Shown here one piece after another: positions 35,505-48,630 of a stretch of DNA of 64,000 bases. The translations under genes were made by a program, and so were the position numbers. Numbering within the stretch: the stretch's first letter is position 1; every line of letters begins with the position of its first letter. The DNA is taken from contig NZ_JAUSZI010000002.1 of NCBI RefSeq assembly GCF_030817415.1, positions 6,882,001 to 6,946,000 on the forward strand, written 5' to 3'. The stretch comes from Streptomyces umbrinus (GTDB lineage: Bacteria > Actinomycetota > Actinomycetes > Streptomycetales > Streptomycetaceae). Under the pieces are notes generated by a model, which searched no databases, had not been told where the DNA came from, and was given only the letters and a program-made list of their open reading frames with translations.

Positions 35505-38005
35505 CGGTAACCACGAGCGCTCCCTCCGGAGGCGGGGAGGCTGCGATTCCGCCGGAGGATCTCGTCTCGCTGACCATCGACGGCGTCGAGATCAGCGTGC
35601 CCAAGGGCACCCTGGTCATCCGCGCGGCCGAACAGCTCGGCATCGAGATCCCCCGCTTCTGCGACCATCCGCTCCTCGACCCGGCCGGCGCCTGCCGTCA
35701 GTGCATCGTCGAGGTCGAGGGCCAGCGCAAGCCCATGGCGTCCTGCACGATCACCTGCACGGACGGGATGGTCGTCAAGACCCATCTCACCTCTCCTGTC
35801 GCCGAGAAGGCCCAGAAGGGTGTGATGGAGCTCCTGCTCATCAACCACCCGCTGGACTGCCCGGTCTGCGACAAGGGCGGCGAGTGCCCCCTGCAGAACC
35901 AGGCCATGTCGCACGGCCACTCCGAGTCCCGCTTCGAGGGCAAGAAGCGCACGTACGAGAAGCCCGTGCCGATCTCCACACAGGTGCTGCTCGACCGCGA
36001 ACGCTGCGTGCTGTGCGCCCGCTGCACCCGGTTCTCCAACCAGATCGCGGGCGACCCGATGATCGAGATGGTCGAGCGGGGCGCGCTCCAGCAGATCGGC
36101 ACCGGCGAGGGCGACCCCTTCGAGTCGTACTTCTCCGGGAACACGATCCAGATCTGCCCGGTCGGCGCGCTGACCTCGGCGGCGTACCGCTTCCGCTCCC
36201 GGCCGTTCGACCTCGTCTCGTCGCACTCGGTGTGCGAGCACTGCGCCGGCGGCTGCGCTACCCGCACCGACCACCGGCGCGGCAAGGTCATGCGGCGCCT
36301 CGCCTCCCCGGACCCGGAGGTCAACGAGGAGTGGCTCTGCGACAAGGGGCGGTTCGGCTTCCGCTACGCCCAGCAGCGGGACCGGCTTCAGACCCCCCTG
36401 GTGCGCGGCGAGTCCGGTGAGCTGGAGCCCGCTTCCTGGCCGGAGGCCCTGGAGGCCGCGGCCCAGGGGCTGCTTGCCGCCCGCTCCCGGGCCGGTGTCC
36501 TCACCGGCGGCCGGCTGACCGTCGAGGACGCCTACGCGTACAGCAAGTTCGCGCGCGTGGCCCTCGACACGAACGACATCGACTTCCGCGCGCGCGTGCA
36601 CAGCGGCGAGGAGGCCGACTTCCTGGCAGCCCGGGTCGCAGGCCGCGGACGCGACCTCGACGGTACGGGCGTCACGTACACCGCACTGGAGAAGGCACCC
36701 GCCGTCCTGCTTGCCGGATTCGAGTCCGAGGAGGAGGCGCCCGGTGTCTTCCTGAGGTTGCGCAAGGCCTGGCGGGGACACGGGCAGAAGACCTTCTCGC
36801 TGGCCACGCACGCGACCCGCGGCCTGGAGAAGGCGGGCGGCACGCTGCTGCCGGCCGCGCCCGGCACCGAGACCGAGTGGCTGGATGCGCTCGCCTCTGG
36901 GGCCGGCCTGGAGGGCGACGGGGCGAGGGCCGCCGAGGCGCTGCGCACCGAGGGCGCCGTGATCGTCGTCGGCGAGCGGCTGGCCGCCGTGGCGGGCGGG
37001 CTCACCGCCGCCGTACGGGCCTCCACCGCGACCGGCGCCCGGCTGGTGTGGATCCCGCGCCGGGCCGGGGAGCGCGGCGCGATCGAGGCGGGGGCGCTGC
37101 CCTCGCTGCTGCCCGGCGGACGCCCGGCCACCGACCCGCGCGCGCGGGACGAGGTCACGTTGGCCTGGGGAATCGCCGCGCTGCCGCACCGCCACGGCCG
37201 CGACACCGGACAGATCGTCGAGGCGGCCGCGACCGGGGAGCTCTCCGCGCTCGTCGTCGCGGGCGTCGAGGTCGCCGATCTCCCCGACCCGCCGCGCGCG
37301 CGTGAAGCACTTTCCGCGGTGGGCTTCCTGGTGTCGCTCGAACTGCGCCCCAGTGAGGTCACCGGGCTCGCGGACGTCGTCTTCCCGGTGGCCGCGGTCG
37401 CCGAGAAGGCGGGCACCTTCCTCAACTGGGAAGGCCGCGCACGCCTCTTCGAGTCCGCGCTCAAGCCCGAGCAGCTGACCCGCCGGGTGTCGCCCACCGA
37501 CGGGCGCGTCCTGCAGATGCTGGCCGACGCCATGGACGTACATCTGGGGCTGCCCGACCTGCGCACCGCGCGTGTGGAGCTGGACCGGCTCGGCACCTGG
37601 GACGGGGCGCGGGCCACCGAACCCGTGGAGACCGCGGCCGTGCTGCCGCGGCCCGCCGCGGGGGAGGCCGTGCTCGCCGGACACCGGCTGCTGCTCGACC
37701 AGGGCCGTCTCCAGGAGGGCGACGAGGCACTCGCCGGGACGCGGCACGCCGCACACGCGCGCGTGTCGGCCGCCACGGCCGCCGAGGCGGGCGTCAAGAA
37801 CGGCGACCTGCTCGCCGTGACCGGCCCCTCCGGAGTGGTCGAACTCCCGCTGCAGATCACGGAGATGCCCGACCGCGTGGTCTGGCTCCCGCTGAACTCC
37901 GCCGGGGGAGGCGTCGCCTCGGACACGGGCGCGCTGCCCGGCGCACTCGTCCGCATCGGCCCGGCGACGCTCGCCGCCGAGACCCCCAAGGAGGTGGAGG
38001 CATGA
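35501..38005 (+). CDS. nuoG: NADH-quinone oxidoreductase subunit G
   Basis: The large iron-sulfur subunit, 834 residues. The N-terminal ferredoxin domain has the 2Fe-2S ligands FCDHP...GACRQC. The His/Cys cluster [17 protein letters not shown] and the 4Fe-4S ligands [10 protein letters not shown] follow. A CEHCAGGC motif opens the molybdopterin-like domain, which here is structural and degenerates after about residue 300. The domain from 330 to 830 is Ala/Gly-rich and weakly conserved. ATG 35501 overlaps the nuoF stop (ATGA); nuoH begins the same way. Confidence 0.96.
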   Translation: MTVTTSAPSGGGEAAIPPEDLVSLTIDGVEISVPKGTLVIRAAEQLGIEIPRFCDHPLLDPAGACRQCIVEVEGQRKPMASCTITCTDGMVVKTHLTSPVAEKAQKGVMELLLINHPLDCPVCDKGGECPLQNQAMSHGHSESRFEGKKRTYEKPVPISTQVLLDRERCVLCARCTRFSNQIAGDPMIEMVERGALQQIGTGEGDPFESYFSGNTIQICPVGALTSAAYRFRSRPFDLVSSHSVCEHCAGGCATRTDHRRGKVMRRLASPDPEVNEEWLCDKGRFGFRYAQQRDRLQTPLVRGESGELEPASWPEALEAAAQGLLAARSRAGVLTGGRLTVEDAYAYSKFARVALDTNDIDFRARVHSGEEADFLAARVAGRGRDLDGTGVTYTALEKAPAVLLAGFESEEEAPGVFLRLRKAWRGHGQKTFSLATHATRGLEKAGGTLLPAAPGTETEWLDALASGAGLEGDGARAAEALRTEGAVIVVGERLAAVAGGLTAAVRASTATGARLVWIPRRAGERGAIEAGALPSLLPGGRPATDPRARDEVTLAWGIAALPHRHGRDTGQIVEAAATGELSALVVAGVEVADLPDPPRAREALSAVGFLVSLELRPSEVTGLADVVFPVAAVAEKAGTFLNWEGRARLFESALKPEQLTRRVSPTDGRVLQMLADAMDVHLGLPDLRTARVELDRLGTWDGARATEPVETAAVLPRPAAGEAVLAGHRLLLDQGRLQEGDEALAGTRHAAHARVSAATAAEAGVKNGDLLAVTGPSGVVELPLQITEMPDRVVWLPLNSAGGGVASDTGALPGALVRIGPATLAAETPKEVEA

Positions 38006-39390
38006 CCGGAAACCTCGCCGCGCCCGTGTACCTGGCCGCGGAGGACCTCTCCATGTTCGGCCGCGACCCCTGGTGGCTCGTCGTCATCAAGGCGGTCTTC
38101 TGCTTCGCCTTCCTGATGATCACCGTGCTGTTCTCCATCGTGTGGGAGCGCAAGGTCGTCGCCTGGATGCAGCTGCGCATCGGCCCCAACCGGCACGGCC
38201 CCTGGGGCATGCTCCAGTCGCTCGCCGACGGCATCAAGCTGATGCTCAAGGAAGACCTGATCGTCAAGCGCGCGGACAAGGTCGTCTACATCCTCGCGCC
38301 GATCGTGGCCGCGATCCCGGCCTTCATGGCGATCGCCGTGATCCCCTTCGGGCCGGCCGACAACCAGATCTCGATCTTCGGCCAGCGCACCACGATGCAG
38401 CTCACCGACCTCCCGATCGCGATGCTCTACATCCTCGCGGTCGCCTCGGTGGGCATCTACGGGATCGTGCTCGCGGGCTGGTCCTCCGGGTCGACGTATC
38501 CGCTCCTCGGCGGACTGCGCTCCTGCGCGCAGATGATCTCGTACGAGATCGCCATGGGCGCCGCGTTCGCGTCGGTGTTCCTGTACTCCGGCTCGATGTC
38601 GACCTCGGAGATCGTCGCCCAGCAGCAGGACCGCTGGTACATCATCCTGCTGCCGGTGTCGTTCCTGATCTACATCGTGACGATGGTCGGCGAGACCAAC
38701 CGCGCCCCCTTCGACATGCCGGAGTCCGAGGGCGACCTGGTCGGCGGCTTCAACACCGAGTACTCGTCCATCAAGTTCGCGCTGTTCATGCTCGCCGAGT
38801 ACGTGAACATGGTGACCGTCTCGGCGGTCTCCGTGACGCTCTTCCTGGGCGGCTGGCGGGCCCCCTGGCCGGTCAGCACCTTCTGGGAGGGCGCGAACCA
38901 CGGCTGGTGGCCGATGCTCTGGTTCGTCATCAAGGTGCAACTGCTGCTGTTCTTCTTCATCTGGCTGCGCGGCACGCTGCCCCGCGTCCGCTACGACCAG
39001 CTGATGAAGCTCGGCTGGAAGGTCCTCATCCCGGTCTCCGTGGTCTGGCTGATGTGCGTCGCGACCGTACGGACCCTGCGGAACGAGAACTACGACTTCG
39101 CCGACATCGCCCTGTACGTGGCGGGCGCGGTCCTTGTCCTGCTGTTGCTGTCCTTCATCGCCGACATGTACCGCGACCGGAAGGACGCCCAGGAGACGCC
39201 GGACGAACCCGTCGCCTTCGACCCGATGGCGGGCGGATTCCCCGTACCGCCGCTTCCCGGACAGGAGCTGCCGCCGGTGCCCCGGCGACGTCCGCGCCGG
39301 GAGCGGGAGTTGATTGTCAGTGGTGGCGTGAATACTGACAGTGACGGAATCGATGGACCTCGTGACGGAAAGGAGGCGTCCGATGGCTGA
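38002..39390 (+). CDS. nuoH: NADH-quinone oxidoreductase subunit H
   Basis: The ND1-type membrane subunit that links the two arms of complex I, 462 residues with about nine helices. Family motifs are [23 protein letters not shown] near residue 50, [11 protein letters not shown] and the loop [25 protein letters not shown] near 230, whose carboxylates start the proton path. The C-terminal 70 residues are a hydrophilic extension ([24 protein letters not shown]). ATG 38002 overlaps nuoG by four bases. Confidence 0.97.
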   Translation: MTGNLAAPVYLAAEDLSMFGRDPWWLVVIKAVFCFAFLMITVLFSIVWERKVVAWMQLRIGPNRHGPWGMLQSLADGIKLMLKEDLIVKRADKVVYILAPIVAAIPAFMAIAVIPFGPADNQISIFGQRTTMQLTDLPIAMLYILAVASVGIYGIVLAGWSSGSTYPLLGGLRSCAQMISYEIAMGAAFASVFLYSGSMSTSEIVAQQQDRWYIILLPVSFLIYIVTMVGETNRAPFDMPESEGDLVGGFNTEYSSIKFALFMLAEYVNMVTVSAVSVTLFLGGWRAPWPVSTFWEGANHGWWPMLWFVIKVQLLLFFFIWLRGTLPRVRYDQLMKLGWKVLIPVSVVWLMCVATVRTLRNENYDFADIALYVAGAVLVLLLLSFIADMYRDRKDAQETPDEPVAFDPMAGGFPVPPLPGQELPPVPRRRPRRERELIVSGGVNTDSDGIDGPRDGKEASDG

Positions 39391-39985
39391 TGAGCAGAAG
39401 GAGACCAAACCCGGTTTCCAGAACCCCGTCGCAGGCTTCGGCGTGACCTTCAAGGCCATGTTCAAGAAGCGGCTGACCGAGCAGTATCCGGAGCAGCCGA
39501 AGACCACCGCCCCGCGGTTCCACGGCCGGCACCAGCTCAACCGCCATCCGGACGGCCTGGAGAAGTGCATCGGCTGCGAGCTGTGCGCCTGGGCCTGTCC
39601 CGCGGACGCCATCTATGTGGAGGGCGCGGAGAACACCGAGGAGGAGCGCTACTCCCCGGGCGAGCGGTACGGCCGCGTCTACCAGATCAACTACGCCCGC
39701 TGCATCCTGTGCGGCCTGTGCATCGAGGCGTGCCCCACGCGCGCGCTGACGATGACGAACGAGTTCGAGCTGGCCGACAGCAGCCGCGCCAACCTCATCT
39801 ACACGAAGGAGCAGCTGCTCGCCGGTCTGGAGGAGGGCATGGTCGAGTCACCGCACTCGATCTTCCCGGGCATGGACGAGGGCGACTACTACCGGGGCCT
39901 GGTCACGGAGGCCGCGCCCGGCACGGTGCCCCAGGTGGCTGTCTCCAAGGGAGAGAAGCCCGAGGAAGAGGGGGCGGACGCATGA
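39383..39985 (+). CDS. nuoI: NADH-quinone oxidoreductase subunit I
   Basis: The ferredoxin-like subunit with two 4Fe-4S clusters (N6a, N6b), 200 residues. Ligands are in [15 protein letters not shown] and [19 protein letters not shown] 39383 lies eight bases inside the nuoH end and is preceded by a textbook AAAGGAGG. The longer open frame from 39341 lacks such a site. The C-terminus (residues 150-200) is an acidic tail. Confidence 0.97.
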   Translation: MADEQKETKPGFQNPVAGFGVTFKAMFKKRLTEQYPEQPKTTAPRFHGRHQLNRHPDGLEKCIGCELCAWACPADAIYVEGAENTEEERYSPGERYGRVYQINYARCILCGLCIEACPTRALTMTNEFELADSSRANLIYTKEQLLAGLEEGMVESPHSIFPGMDEGDYYRGLVTEAAPGTVPQVAVSKGEKPEEEGADA

Positions 39986-40824
39986 GCGCGCAACTCGCCG
40001 CCCACGCCACCTCCCTCGCGGCCTACTCGACGTCCACCGGCGAGGCCTTCCAGTTCTGGATCCTCGGCACCGTCGCCGTCATCGGCGCCCTGTGCACCGT
40101 CTTCATGAAGAAGGCCGTGCACAGCGCGCTCTGCCTCGCCGGGACCATGATCATCCTGGCGGTGTTCTACCTCGCCAACGGCGCGTACTTCCTGGGCATC
40201 GTCCAGGTCGTCGTCTACACCGGCGCGATCATGATGCTGTTCCTCTTCGTGGTCATGCTCGTCGGTGTCACCGCGGCGGACTCCCTGAAGGAGACCATCA
40301 AGGGCCAGCGCTGGCTGGCCCTCCTGTGCGGCCTCGGCTTCGGAATCCTGCTCTGCGCGGGCATCGGCAACGCCTCGCTGTCGGAGTTCAACGGCCTGAC
40401 CCAGGCCAACTCCGGTGGCAACGTGGAGGGTCTGGCGGCCCTCATCTTCACGAAGTACGTCTTCGCCTTCGAGATCACCGGCGCCCTGCTCATCACGGCC
40501 GCCGTCGGCGCCATGGTGCTCACCCACCGCGAGCGCACCGAGCGGGCCAAGACCCAGCGCGAACTGGCCGGTGAGCGTGTTCGGGCGAACAAGCAGCTCC
40601 CGCCGCTGCCCGCCCCCGGCGTCTACGCCCGGCACAACGCGGTGGACATCGCCGGTCTCCTGCCGGACGGCACCCCGTCCGAGCTCACGGTCATCAAGAC
40701 ACTGCGTGACCGCGGCCAGATCCGCGATGTGTCGGACGAGGCGATCAAGGACCTCAAGGCGTTGGAGCAGCGCTCCGAGGAGCGGCTCGGCCGCGAAGAG
40801 CGGGAAGAGGAGGCCGCGAAGTGA
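39982..40824 (+). CDS. nuoJ: NADH-quinone oxidoreductase subunit J
   Basis: The ND6-type membrane subunit, 280 residues with five helices. The mobile helix 3 motif appears as [19 protein letters not shown] near residue 75. After the last helix (about residue 180) there is a long cytosolic tail of 100 charged residues ending in a Glu/Arg helix, longer than the E. coli protein. ATG 39982 overlaps the nuoI stop. Confidence 0.95.
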
Positions 40825-41120
40825 ACCCCGTCAACTACCTCTACCTCGCCGCCCTGTTGTTCACGATCGGCGCCACCGGCGTCCTGATCAGGCGCAACGC
40901 GATCGTGGTGTTCATGTGCATCGAGCTGATGCTCAACGCCTGCAACCTCGCGTTCGTCGCCTTCTCCCGGATGCACGGCAATCTCGACGGCCAGATCATC
41001 GCCTTCTTCACGATGGTCGTCGCCGCCGCGGAGGTCGTGGTCGGGCTCGCGATCATCGTGTCGCTGTTCCGTTCCCGCCACTCGGCCTCGGTCGACGACG
41101 CCAGCCTGATGAAGCTGTAA
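40821..41120 (+). CDS. nuoK: NADH-quinone oxidoreductase subunit K
   Basis: The ND4L-type subunit, 99 residues and three helices. The membrane glutamates of the proton path are visible in [15 protein letters not shown] and in [16 protein letters not shown] 40821 sits in a GTGA overlap with nuoJ and follows AGAGGAGG. Confidence 0.97.
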
Positions 41121-41134
41121 GGGGTCGCTGAATC

Positions 41135-43030
41135 GTGGAGAACCTGATTGCGCTGCTTGTGGCGGCGCCTCTGCTCGGAGCGGCCGTACTGCTGTGCGGC
41201 GGCCGGCGGCTGGACGCCGTCGGCCACTGGATCGGTACGGCTCTCTCGTCCGTCTCCTTCGTGATCGGCGCGATCCTCTTCGCCGACATGCTGGGGAAGG
41301 ACGCCGAACACCGGGCCATGGGCCAGCACCTGTTCAGTTGGATCCCCGTAGAGGGCTTCCAGGCGGACGTGGCCTTCCAGCTCGACCAGTTGTCGATGAC
41401 GTTCGTGCTGCTGATCACGGGCGTCGGCTCGCTGATCCACCTGTACTCGATCGGGTACATGGAGCACGACGAGCGGCGCCGCCGCTTCTTCGGCTATCTG
41501 AACCTGTTCCTCGCGGCGATGCTGCTGCTCGTCCTCGCGGACAACTACCTGCTGCTGTACGTCGGCTGGGAGGGCGTCGGCCTCGCCTCGTACCTCCTGA
41601 TCGGCTTCTGGCAGCACAAGCCCAGCGCCGCCACCGCCGCGAAGAAGGCCTTTCTGGTCAACCGCGTCGGCGACATGGGCCTGTCGATCGCGATCATGCT
41701 GATGTTCACCACCTTCGGGACCTTCGCCTTCGGGCCGGTCCTGGAGGCCACCGGTGAGACCGGCGAGGGCAAGCTGACCGCCATCGCCCTGATGCTGCTG
41801 CTCGCCGCCTGCGGCAAGTCCGCCCAGGTACCGCTGCAGTCCTGGCTCGGGGACGCGATGGAGGGCCCGACCCCGGTCTCGGCCCTCATCCACGCCGCGA
41901 CCATGGTGACCGCGGGCGTGTACCTGATCGTCCGCTCCGCCGACATCTTCAACGCCGCGCCGGACGCCCAGCTCGTGACCACCGTGGTCGGAGCGGTCAC
42001 GCTCCTCTTCGGTGCGATCGTCGGTTGCGCCAAGGACGACATCAAGAAGGCGCTCGCCGGTTCGACCATGTCGCAGATCGGCTACATGATCCTCGCGGCG
42101 GGTCTCGGCCCCATCGGCTACGTCTTCGCGATCATGCACCTGGTGACGCACGGCTTCTTCAAGGCCGGGCTCTTCCTCGGCGCCGGTTCGGTCATGCACG
42201 GCATGAACGACGAGGTCGACATGAGGAAGTACGGCGGTCTCAGGAAGTACATGCCGGTCACCTTCGTGACGTTCGGCCTCGGTTACCTGGCCATCATCGG
42301 CTTCCCGGGTCTGTCCGGCTTCTTCTCCAAGGACAAGATCATCGAGGCGGCCTTCGCCAAGGGCGGCACCGAGGGCTGGATCCTCGGCAGCGTGGCCCTG
42401 CTCGGCGCGGCCATCACCGCGTACTACATGACGCGCGTGATGCTGATGACCTTCTTCGGGGATAAGCGCTGGCAGCCGGACGAGAACGGCCACGAGCCGC
42501 ACCCGCACGAGTCCCCCAGGTCCATGACGATCCCGATGATCGTGCTGGCCTTCGGATCGGTCTTCGCGGGCGGGTTCTTCAGCATCGGCGACCGCTTCGT
42601 GCACTGGCTGGAGCCCGTCACCGAGCACGCACACGGCAACCCGCCGGTCAGCGCGACGACGGTCACGCTCGCCACCATGGTCGTGCTCGTCATCGGTGTC
42701 GCTCTCGCCTACGTCCAGTACGGGCGCCGTCCCGTCCCGGTGGTCGCCCCGCGCGGCTCCCTGCTCACCCGGGCCGCCCGGCGCGACCTCCTCCAGGACG
42801 ACTTCAACCACGTCGTCCTCGTACGCGGCGGAGAGCACCTCACGCGCTCCCTGGTGTACGTCGACCACACCCTGGTCGACGGGGTCGTGAACGGCACGGC
42901 GGCCTCGATGGGCGGCCTCTCCGGACGGCTCCGCAAGCTGCAGAACGGCTATGCGCGGTCGTACGCGGTCTCCATGTTCGGCGGTGCTGCGATCCTCATC
43001 GCCGCGACCCTGCTGATGAGGGCGGTCTGA
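41135..43030 (+). CDS. nuoL: NADH-quinone oxidoreductase subunit L
   Basis: The ND5-type antiporter-like proton pump, 631 residues and about 16 helices, including the long lateral helix at the C-terminus. Marks are [15 protein letters not shown] (key Glu on helix 5), [36 protein letters not shown] (Lys and His of the channel) and [25 protein letters not shown] 41135 comes 14 bases after nuoK, the largest gap but one within the operon, with AAGGGG upstream. Confidence 0.97.
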   Translation: MENLIALLVAAPLLGAAVLLCGGRRLDAVGHWIGTALSSVSFVIGAILFADMLGKDAEHRAMGQHLFSWIPVEGFQADVAFQLDQLSMTFVLLITGVGSLIHLYSIGYMEHDERRRRFFGYLNLFLAAMLLLVLADNYLLLYVGWEGVGLASYLLIGFWQHKPSAATAAKKAFLVNRVGDMGLSIAIMLMFTTFGTFAFGPVLEATGETGEGKLTAIALMLLLAACGKSAQVPLQSWLGDAMEGPTPVSALIHAATMVTAGVYLIVRSADIFNAAPDAQLVTTVVGAVTLLFGAIVGCAKDDIKKALAGSTMSQIGYMILAAGLGPIGYVFAIMHLVTHGFFKAGLFLGAGSVMHGMNDEVDMRKYGGLRKYMPVTFVTFGLGYLAIIGFPGLSGFFSKDKIIEAAFAKGGTEGWILGSVALLGAAITAYYMTRVMLMTFFGDKRWQPDENGHEPHPHESPRSMTIPMIVLAFGSVFAGGFFSIGDRFVHWLEPVTEHAHGNPPVSATTVTLATMVVLVIGVALAYVQYGRRPVPVVAPRGSLLTRAARRDLLQDDFNHVVLVRGGEHLTRSLVYVDHTLVDGVVNGTAASMGGLSGRLRKLQNGYARSYAVSMFGGAAILIAATLLMRAV

Positions 43031-43035
43031 TACCG

Positions 43036-44607
43036 ATGTCCTTTCCTCTGCTGACAGCGACGGCGGTGCTCCCGGCGATCGGGGCCATCGCCACGGCCGC
43101 CGTGCCGGCCGCGCGCCGCACCGCCGCCAAGTGGCTGGCGCTGATCGTCTCGCTCGCCACCCTGGTACTCGCCCTGGTCGTCCTGATCCGCTTCGACCCC
43201 GACGGCGACCGCTACCAGCTCACCGAATCGCACGCCTGGATCGCGGACTTCGGGGTGCGGTACGAACTGGGCGTGGACGGCATCGGAGTGGCGCTCGTCG
43301 CGCTGACCGCACTGCTGATCCCGTTCGTGATCCTCGCGGGCTGGCACGACGCCGACCCGCTGGAGACCAACAGCAGCCGCTGGCGGCCGACCCAGGGCTT
43401 CTTCGCCCTGATCCTCGCCGTCGAGGCGATGGTGATCATCTCCTTCGAGGCCACCGACGTCTTCCTCTTCTACATCTTCTTCGAAGCCATGCTCATCCCG
43501 ATGTACTTCCTCATCGGCGGCTTCGGAGACCGTGCCCACGCGGGCTCGGACGAACACGCGGCGGCCCAGCGCTCGTACGCCGCGGTGAAGTTCCTCCTCT
43601 ACAACCTGGTCGGCGGCCTGATCATGCTGGCCGCCGTGATCGGTCTCTACGTAGTGGCGGGAAACTTCTCGCTCCAGGAGATCGCCGAGGCCCGGGCCAA
43701 CGGCACGCTGGACATGGCGACCAACACGGAGCGATGGCTCTTCCTGGGCTTCTTCTTCGCCTTCGCGGTGAAGGCGCCCCTGTGGCCGCTGCACACCTGG
43801 CTGCCCAACGCCATGGGTGAGGCCACCGCCCCGGTCGCCGTCCTCATCACGGCGGTGGTCGACAAGGTCGGCACCTTCGCGATGCTCCGCTTCTGCCTCC
43901 AGCTCTTCCCGGAGGCCTCGAAGTGGGCGACGCCGGTCATCCTCGTACTCGCCCTGATCAGCATCATCTACGGGGCGTTGCTCGCGGTCGGCCAGCGCGA
44001 CATCAAGCGGCTGGTGGCGTACGCGTCGATCTCCCACTTCGGGTTCATCATCATGGGCATCTTCGCCATGACGAGCCAGGGGCAGTCGGGCGCGACGCTC
44101 TACATGGTCAACCACGGGATCTCGACCGCCGCGCTGATGCTGGTGGCCGGCTTCCTGATCTCGCGGCGCGGCTCGCGCCTGATCGCCGACTACGGAGGGG
44201 TGCAGAAAGTCGCGCCGGTGCTCGCCGGCACGTTCCTGATCGGCAGCCTCGCGACGCTGTCCCTGCCGGGGCTCGCGCCGTTCGTGAGTGAGTTCCTGGT
44301 CCTGGTCGGCACGTTCACGCGCTATCCGGCCATCGGGATCATCGCCACCTTCGGCATCGTCCTCGCCGCGCTCTACACGCTCGTGCTCTACCAGCGGACG
44401 ATGACCGGCCCGGTGAAGCCCGAGGTCTCCGCGATGCCCGACCTCCGGGTGCGGGAACTCGTGGTGGTCGCCCCGCTGATCGCCCTGCTGATCTTCCTCG
44501 GCGTCTACCCGAAGCCGATCACCGACATCGTCAACCCGGCGGTCAAGCAGACCATGTCCGACGTACAGAAGAAGGACCCCCAGCCCGAGGTGGAGGCGGC
44601 CCCGTGA
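43036..44607 (+). CDS. nuoM: NADH-quinone oxidoreductase subunit M
   Basis: The ND4-type antiporter-like pump, 523 residues and 14 helices. Visible marks: FYIFFEAMLIPMYFLIGGFG (helix 5 Glu), AVKAPLWPLHTWLPNAMGEATAPVAVLI (channel Lys) and GQRDIKRLVAYASISHFGFI. ATG 43036 is five bases after the nuoL stop. The C-terminus ends in a short charged tail. Confidence 0.97.
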   Translation: MSFPLLTATAVLPAIGAIATAAVPAARRTAAKWLALIVSLATLVLALVVLIRFDPDGDRYQLTESHAWIADFGVRYELGVDGIGVALVALTALLIPFVILAGWHDADPLETNSSRWRPTQGFFALILAVEAMVIISFEATDVFLFYIFFEAMLIPMYFLIGGFGDRAHAGSDEHAAAQRSYAAVKFLLYNLVGGLIMLAAVIGLYVVAGNFSLQEIAEARANGTLDMATNTERWLFLGFFFAFAVKAPLWPLHTWLPNAMGEATAPVAVLITAVVDKVGTFAMLRFCLQLFPEASKWATPVILVLALISIIYGALLAVGQRDIKRLVAYASISHFGFIIMGIFAMTSQGQSGATLYMVNHGISTAALMLVAGFLISRRGSRLIADYGGVQKVAPVLAGTFLIGSLATLSLPGLAPFVSEFLVLVGTFTRYPAIGIIATFGIVLAALYTLVLYQRTMTGPVKPEVSAMPDLRVRELVVVAPLIALLIFLGVYPKPITDIVNPAVKQTMSDVQKKDPQPEVEAAP

Positions 44608-46253
44608 GCGCTACAGCCGTCCACAGCCTGTGGACAATGGCGGCCGACCCGATCGACAAGATCGACGCGCCGAAGATCGAATACGGGCAATTGTCGCCCA
44701 CCCTGATCGTCATCGGTGCGGCGATCATCGGGATCCTGGTCGAGGCCTTCGTGCCACGGAAGTCCCGCTACTACGTCCAGCTGTTCGTGTCCGTCGTCGC
44801 CCTCGCCGCCGCCTTCGCCGCGGTCGTCGGGCTCGCGGCGGGCGGGTACGGCACCACCAAGGCCGGTATCGCCGCGATGGGCGCCATCGCGGTCGACGGG
44901 CCCGCGCTGTTCCTGCAGGGCACGATCCTGCTGGCCGGTGTGCTAGGTGTGTTCACGTTCGCCGAGCGGCGTCTCGACCCGGTGGCCCACGGCAACCGCG
45001 TCGACTCCTTCGCCGCGCAGGCCGCGTCCGTGCCGGGCAGCGACAGCGAGCAGGCCGCGGTCAAGGCCGGGTTCGCCACGACCGAGGTGTTCCCGCTGCT
45101 GCTCTTCGCGATCGGCGGCATGCTCGTCTTCCCGTCGGCGAACGACCTGCTGACGCTGTTCATCGCCCTGGAAGTCTTCTCGCTGCCGCTCTACCTCCTG
45201 TGCGCCGTGGCCCGCCGCAAGCGGATCATGTCGCAGGAGGCCGCGGTCAAGTACTTCCTGCTCGGCGCCTTCGCCTCCGCGTTCACCCTCTTCGGCATCG
45301 CCCTCCTGTACGGCTACGCCGGTTCGGTGTCGTACGCGACGATCGCGCAGGTCGTCGACGGCACCATCGGGACGGTGAACCCGGCACTCGCCGACACCAT
45401 GGGCAACGACGCGCTGCTGCTCATCGGCGCCGCGATGGTCGTGATGGGCCTGCTCTTCAAGGTCGGCGCCGTGCCGTTCCACATGTGGACCCCGGACGTC
45501 TACCAGGGCGCGCCGACCCCGGTCACCGGCTTCATGGCCGCCGCGACCAAGGTGGCCGCCTTCGGCGCGCTGCTGCGGCTGCTGTACGTCGTGCTGCCGG
45601 GCCTGCGCTGGGACTGGCGGCCGGTGATGATGGGCGTCGCGGTCGTCACCATGCTGGGCGGTGCGATCGTCGCGATCACCCAGACCGACATCAAGCGGCT
45701 CCTCGCGTACTCGTCGATCGCGCACGCGGGATTCATCCTCGCGGGTGTCATCGCGACCACGCCGGACGGTGTCTCGTCGGTGCTCTTCTACCTGGGCGCG
45801 TACTCGTTCGTGACGATCGGCGCGTTCGCGGTGGTCACCCTCGTGCGGGACGCGGGCGGCGAGGCCACGCACCTGTCCAAGTGGGCCGGTCTCGGACGCA
45901 GGTCACCTCTGGTGGCCGCCGTGTTCGCGGTCTTCCTGCTGGCCTTCGCGGGCATCCCGCTGACCTCCGGTTTCGCCGGGAAGTTCGCCGTGTTCAAGGC
46001 GGCGGCCGAGGGCGGCGCGGGCGCGCTCGTCGTGGTCGGTGTGATCTCGTCGGCCATCGCGGCGTTCTTCTACATCCGCGTGATCGTGCTGATGTTCTTC
46101 AGCGAGCCGCGTCCGGAGGGACCGACGGTCGCCGTGCCGTCGCCGCTCACGATGACGGCGATCGGGGTGGGCGTGGCGGTCACGCTGGTTCTGGGTGTGG
46201 CGCCGCAGTACTTCCTTGATCTGGCTGGTCAGGCGGGCGTCTTCGTTCGCTGA
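44604..46253 (+). CDS. nuoN: NADH-quinone oxidoreductase subunit N
   Basis: The ND2-type antiporter-like pump, 549 residues, last gene of the operon. Marks: [20 protein letters not shown] (helix 5 Glu), [29 protein letters not shown] (channel Lys) and [24 protein letters not shown] 44604 overlaps the nuoM stop. An insertion after helix 3 (residues 125-155, [18 protein letters not shown]) is typical of actinobacteria. Confidence 0.97.
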   Translation: MSATAVHSLWTMAADPIDKIDAPKIEYGQLSPTLIVIGAAIIGILVEAFVPRKSRYYVQLFVSVVALAAAFAAVVGLAAGGYGTTKAGIAAMGAIAVDGPALFLQGTILLAGVLGVFTFAERRLDPVAHGNRVDSFAAQAASVPGSDSEQAAVKAGFATTEVFPLLLFAIGGMLVFPSANDLLTLFIALEVFSLPLYLLCAVARRKRIMSQEAAVKYFLLGAFASAFTLFGIALLYGYAGSVSYATIAQVVDGTIGTVNPALADTMGNDALLLIGAAMVVMGLLFKVGAVPFHMWTPDVYQGAPTPVTGFMAAATKVAAFGALLRLLYVVLPGLRWDWRPVMMGVAVVTMLGGAIVAITQTDIKRLLAYSSIAHAGFILAGVIATTPDGVSSVLFYLGAYSFVTIGAFAVVTLVRDAGGEATHLSKWAGLGRRSPLVAAVFAVFLLAFAGIPLTSGFAGKFAVFKAAAEGGAGALVVVGVISSAIAAFFYIRVIVLMFFSEPRPEGPTVAVPSPLTMTAIGVGVAVTLVLGVAPQYFLDLAGQAGVFVR

Positions 46254-46262
46254 CCTGGTGTT

Positions 46263-46300
46263 CTTCGGGCCTCGGTTCCTTTGGGAGCCGGGGCCCGAAG
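46263..46300 (+). terminator. Terminator after the nuo operon
   Basis: CTTCGGGCC pairs perfectly with GGCCCGAAG, and inner bases extend the stem with mismatches. TGTTTT follows. It begins ten bases after the nuoN stop. Confidence 0.75.
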
Positions 46301-46432
46301 TGTTTTCGGGTGCGGGCCGACGGACGTATTCGACGGAACCTCGGTCGCAGCCTGTGGATAACTCTGAGGCTGTCGGTGCGGACCCCTATCGTGGGGGCAG
46401 TGGTCGAGGCACGACGTACGGGGGACGGGACG

Positions 46433-48511
<2,079 letters not shown>

Positions 48512-48530
48512 GTGCGGGTGCGGGTCGGTG

Positions 48531-48589
48531 GGGGCTGGTCGCGCAGTTCCCCGCGCCCCTGAAGAGCGGGGCTGCGCCCCGGCTCTTCA
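48531..48589. terminator. Dispersed repeat plus hairpin after recQ
   Basis: A copy of the GGCTGGTCGCGCAGTTCCCC repeat (compare 19531) runs straight into a hairpin TGAAGAGC-GGGGC / GCCCC-GGCTCTTCA (48560-48589, one bulge). It lies between the convergent recQ and flavoprotein-HEAT genes. Confidence 0.65.
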
Positions 48590-48630
48590 GCCTGGGTGGC
48601 GTTCGCGGGGTGCAGGGCACCGCGTGCGTG

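Noticed and set aside
35192..37756. 854-codon minus-strand open frame
   Set aside because: Shadow of nuoG; nuoG has intact cluster motifs and operon context.
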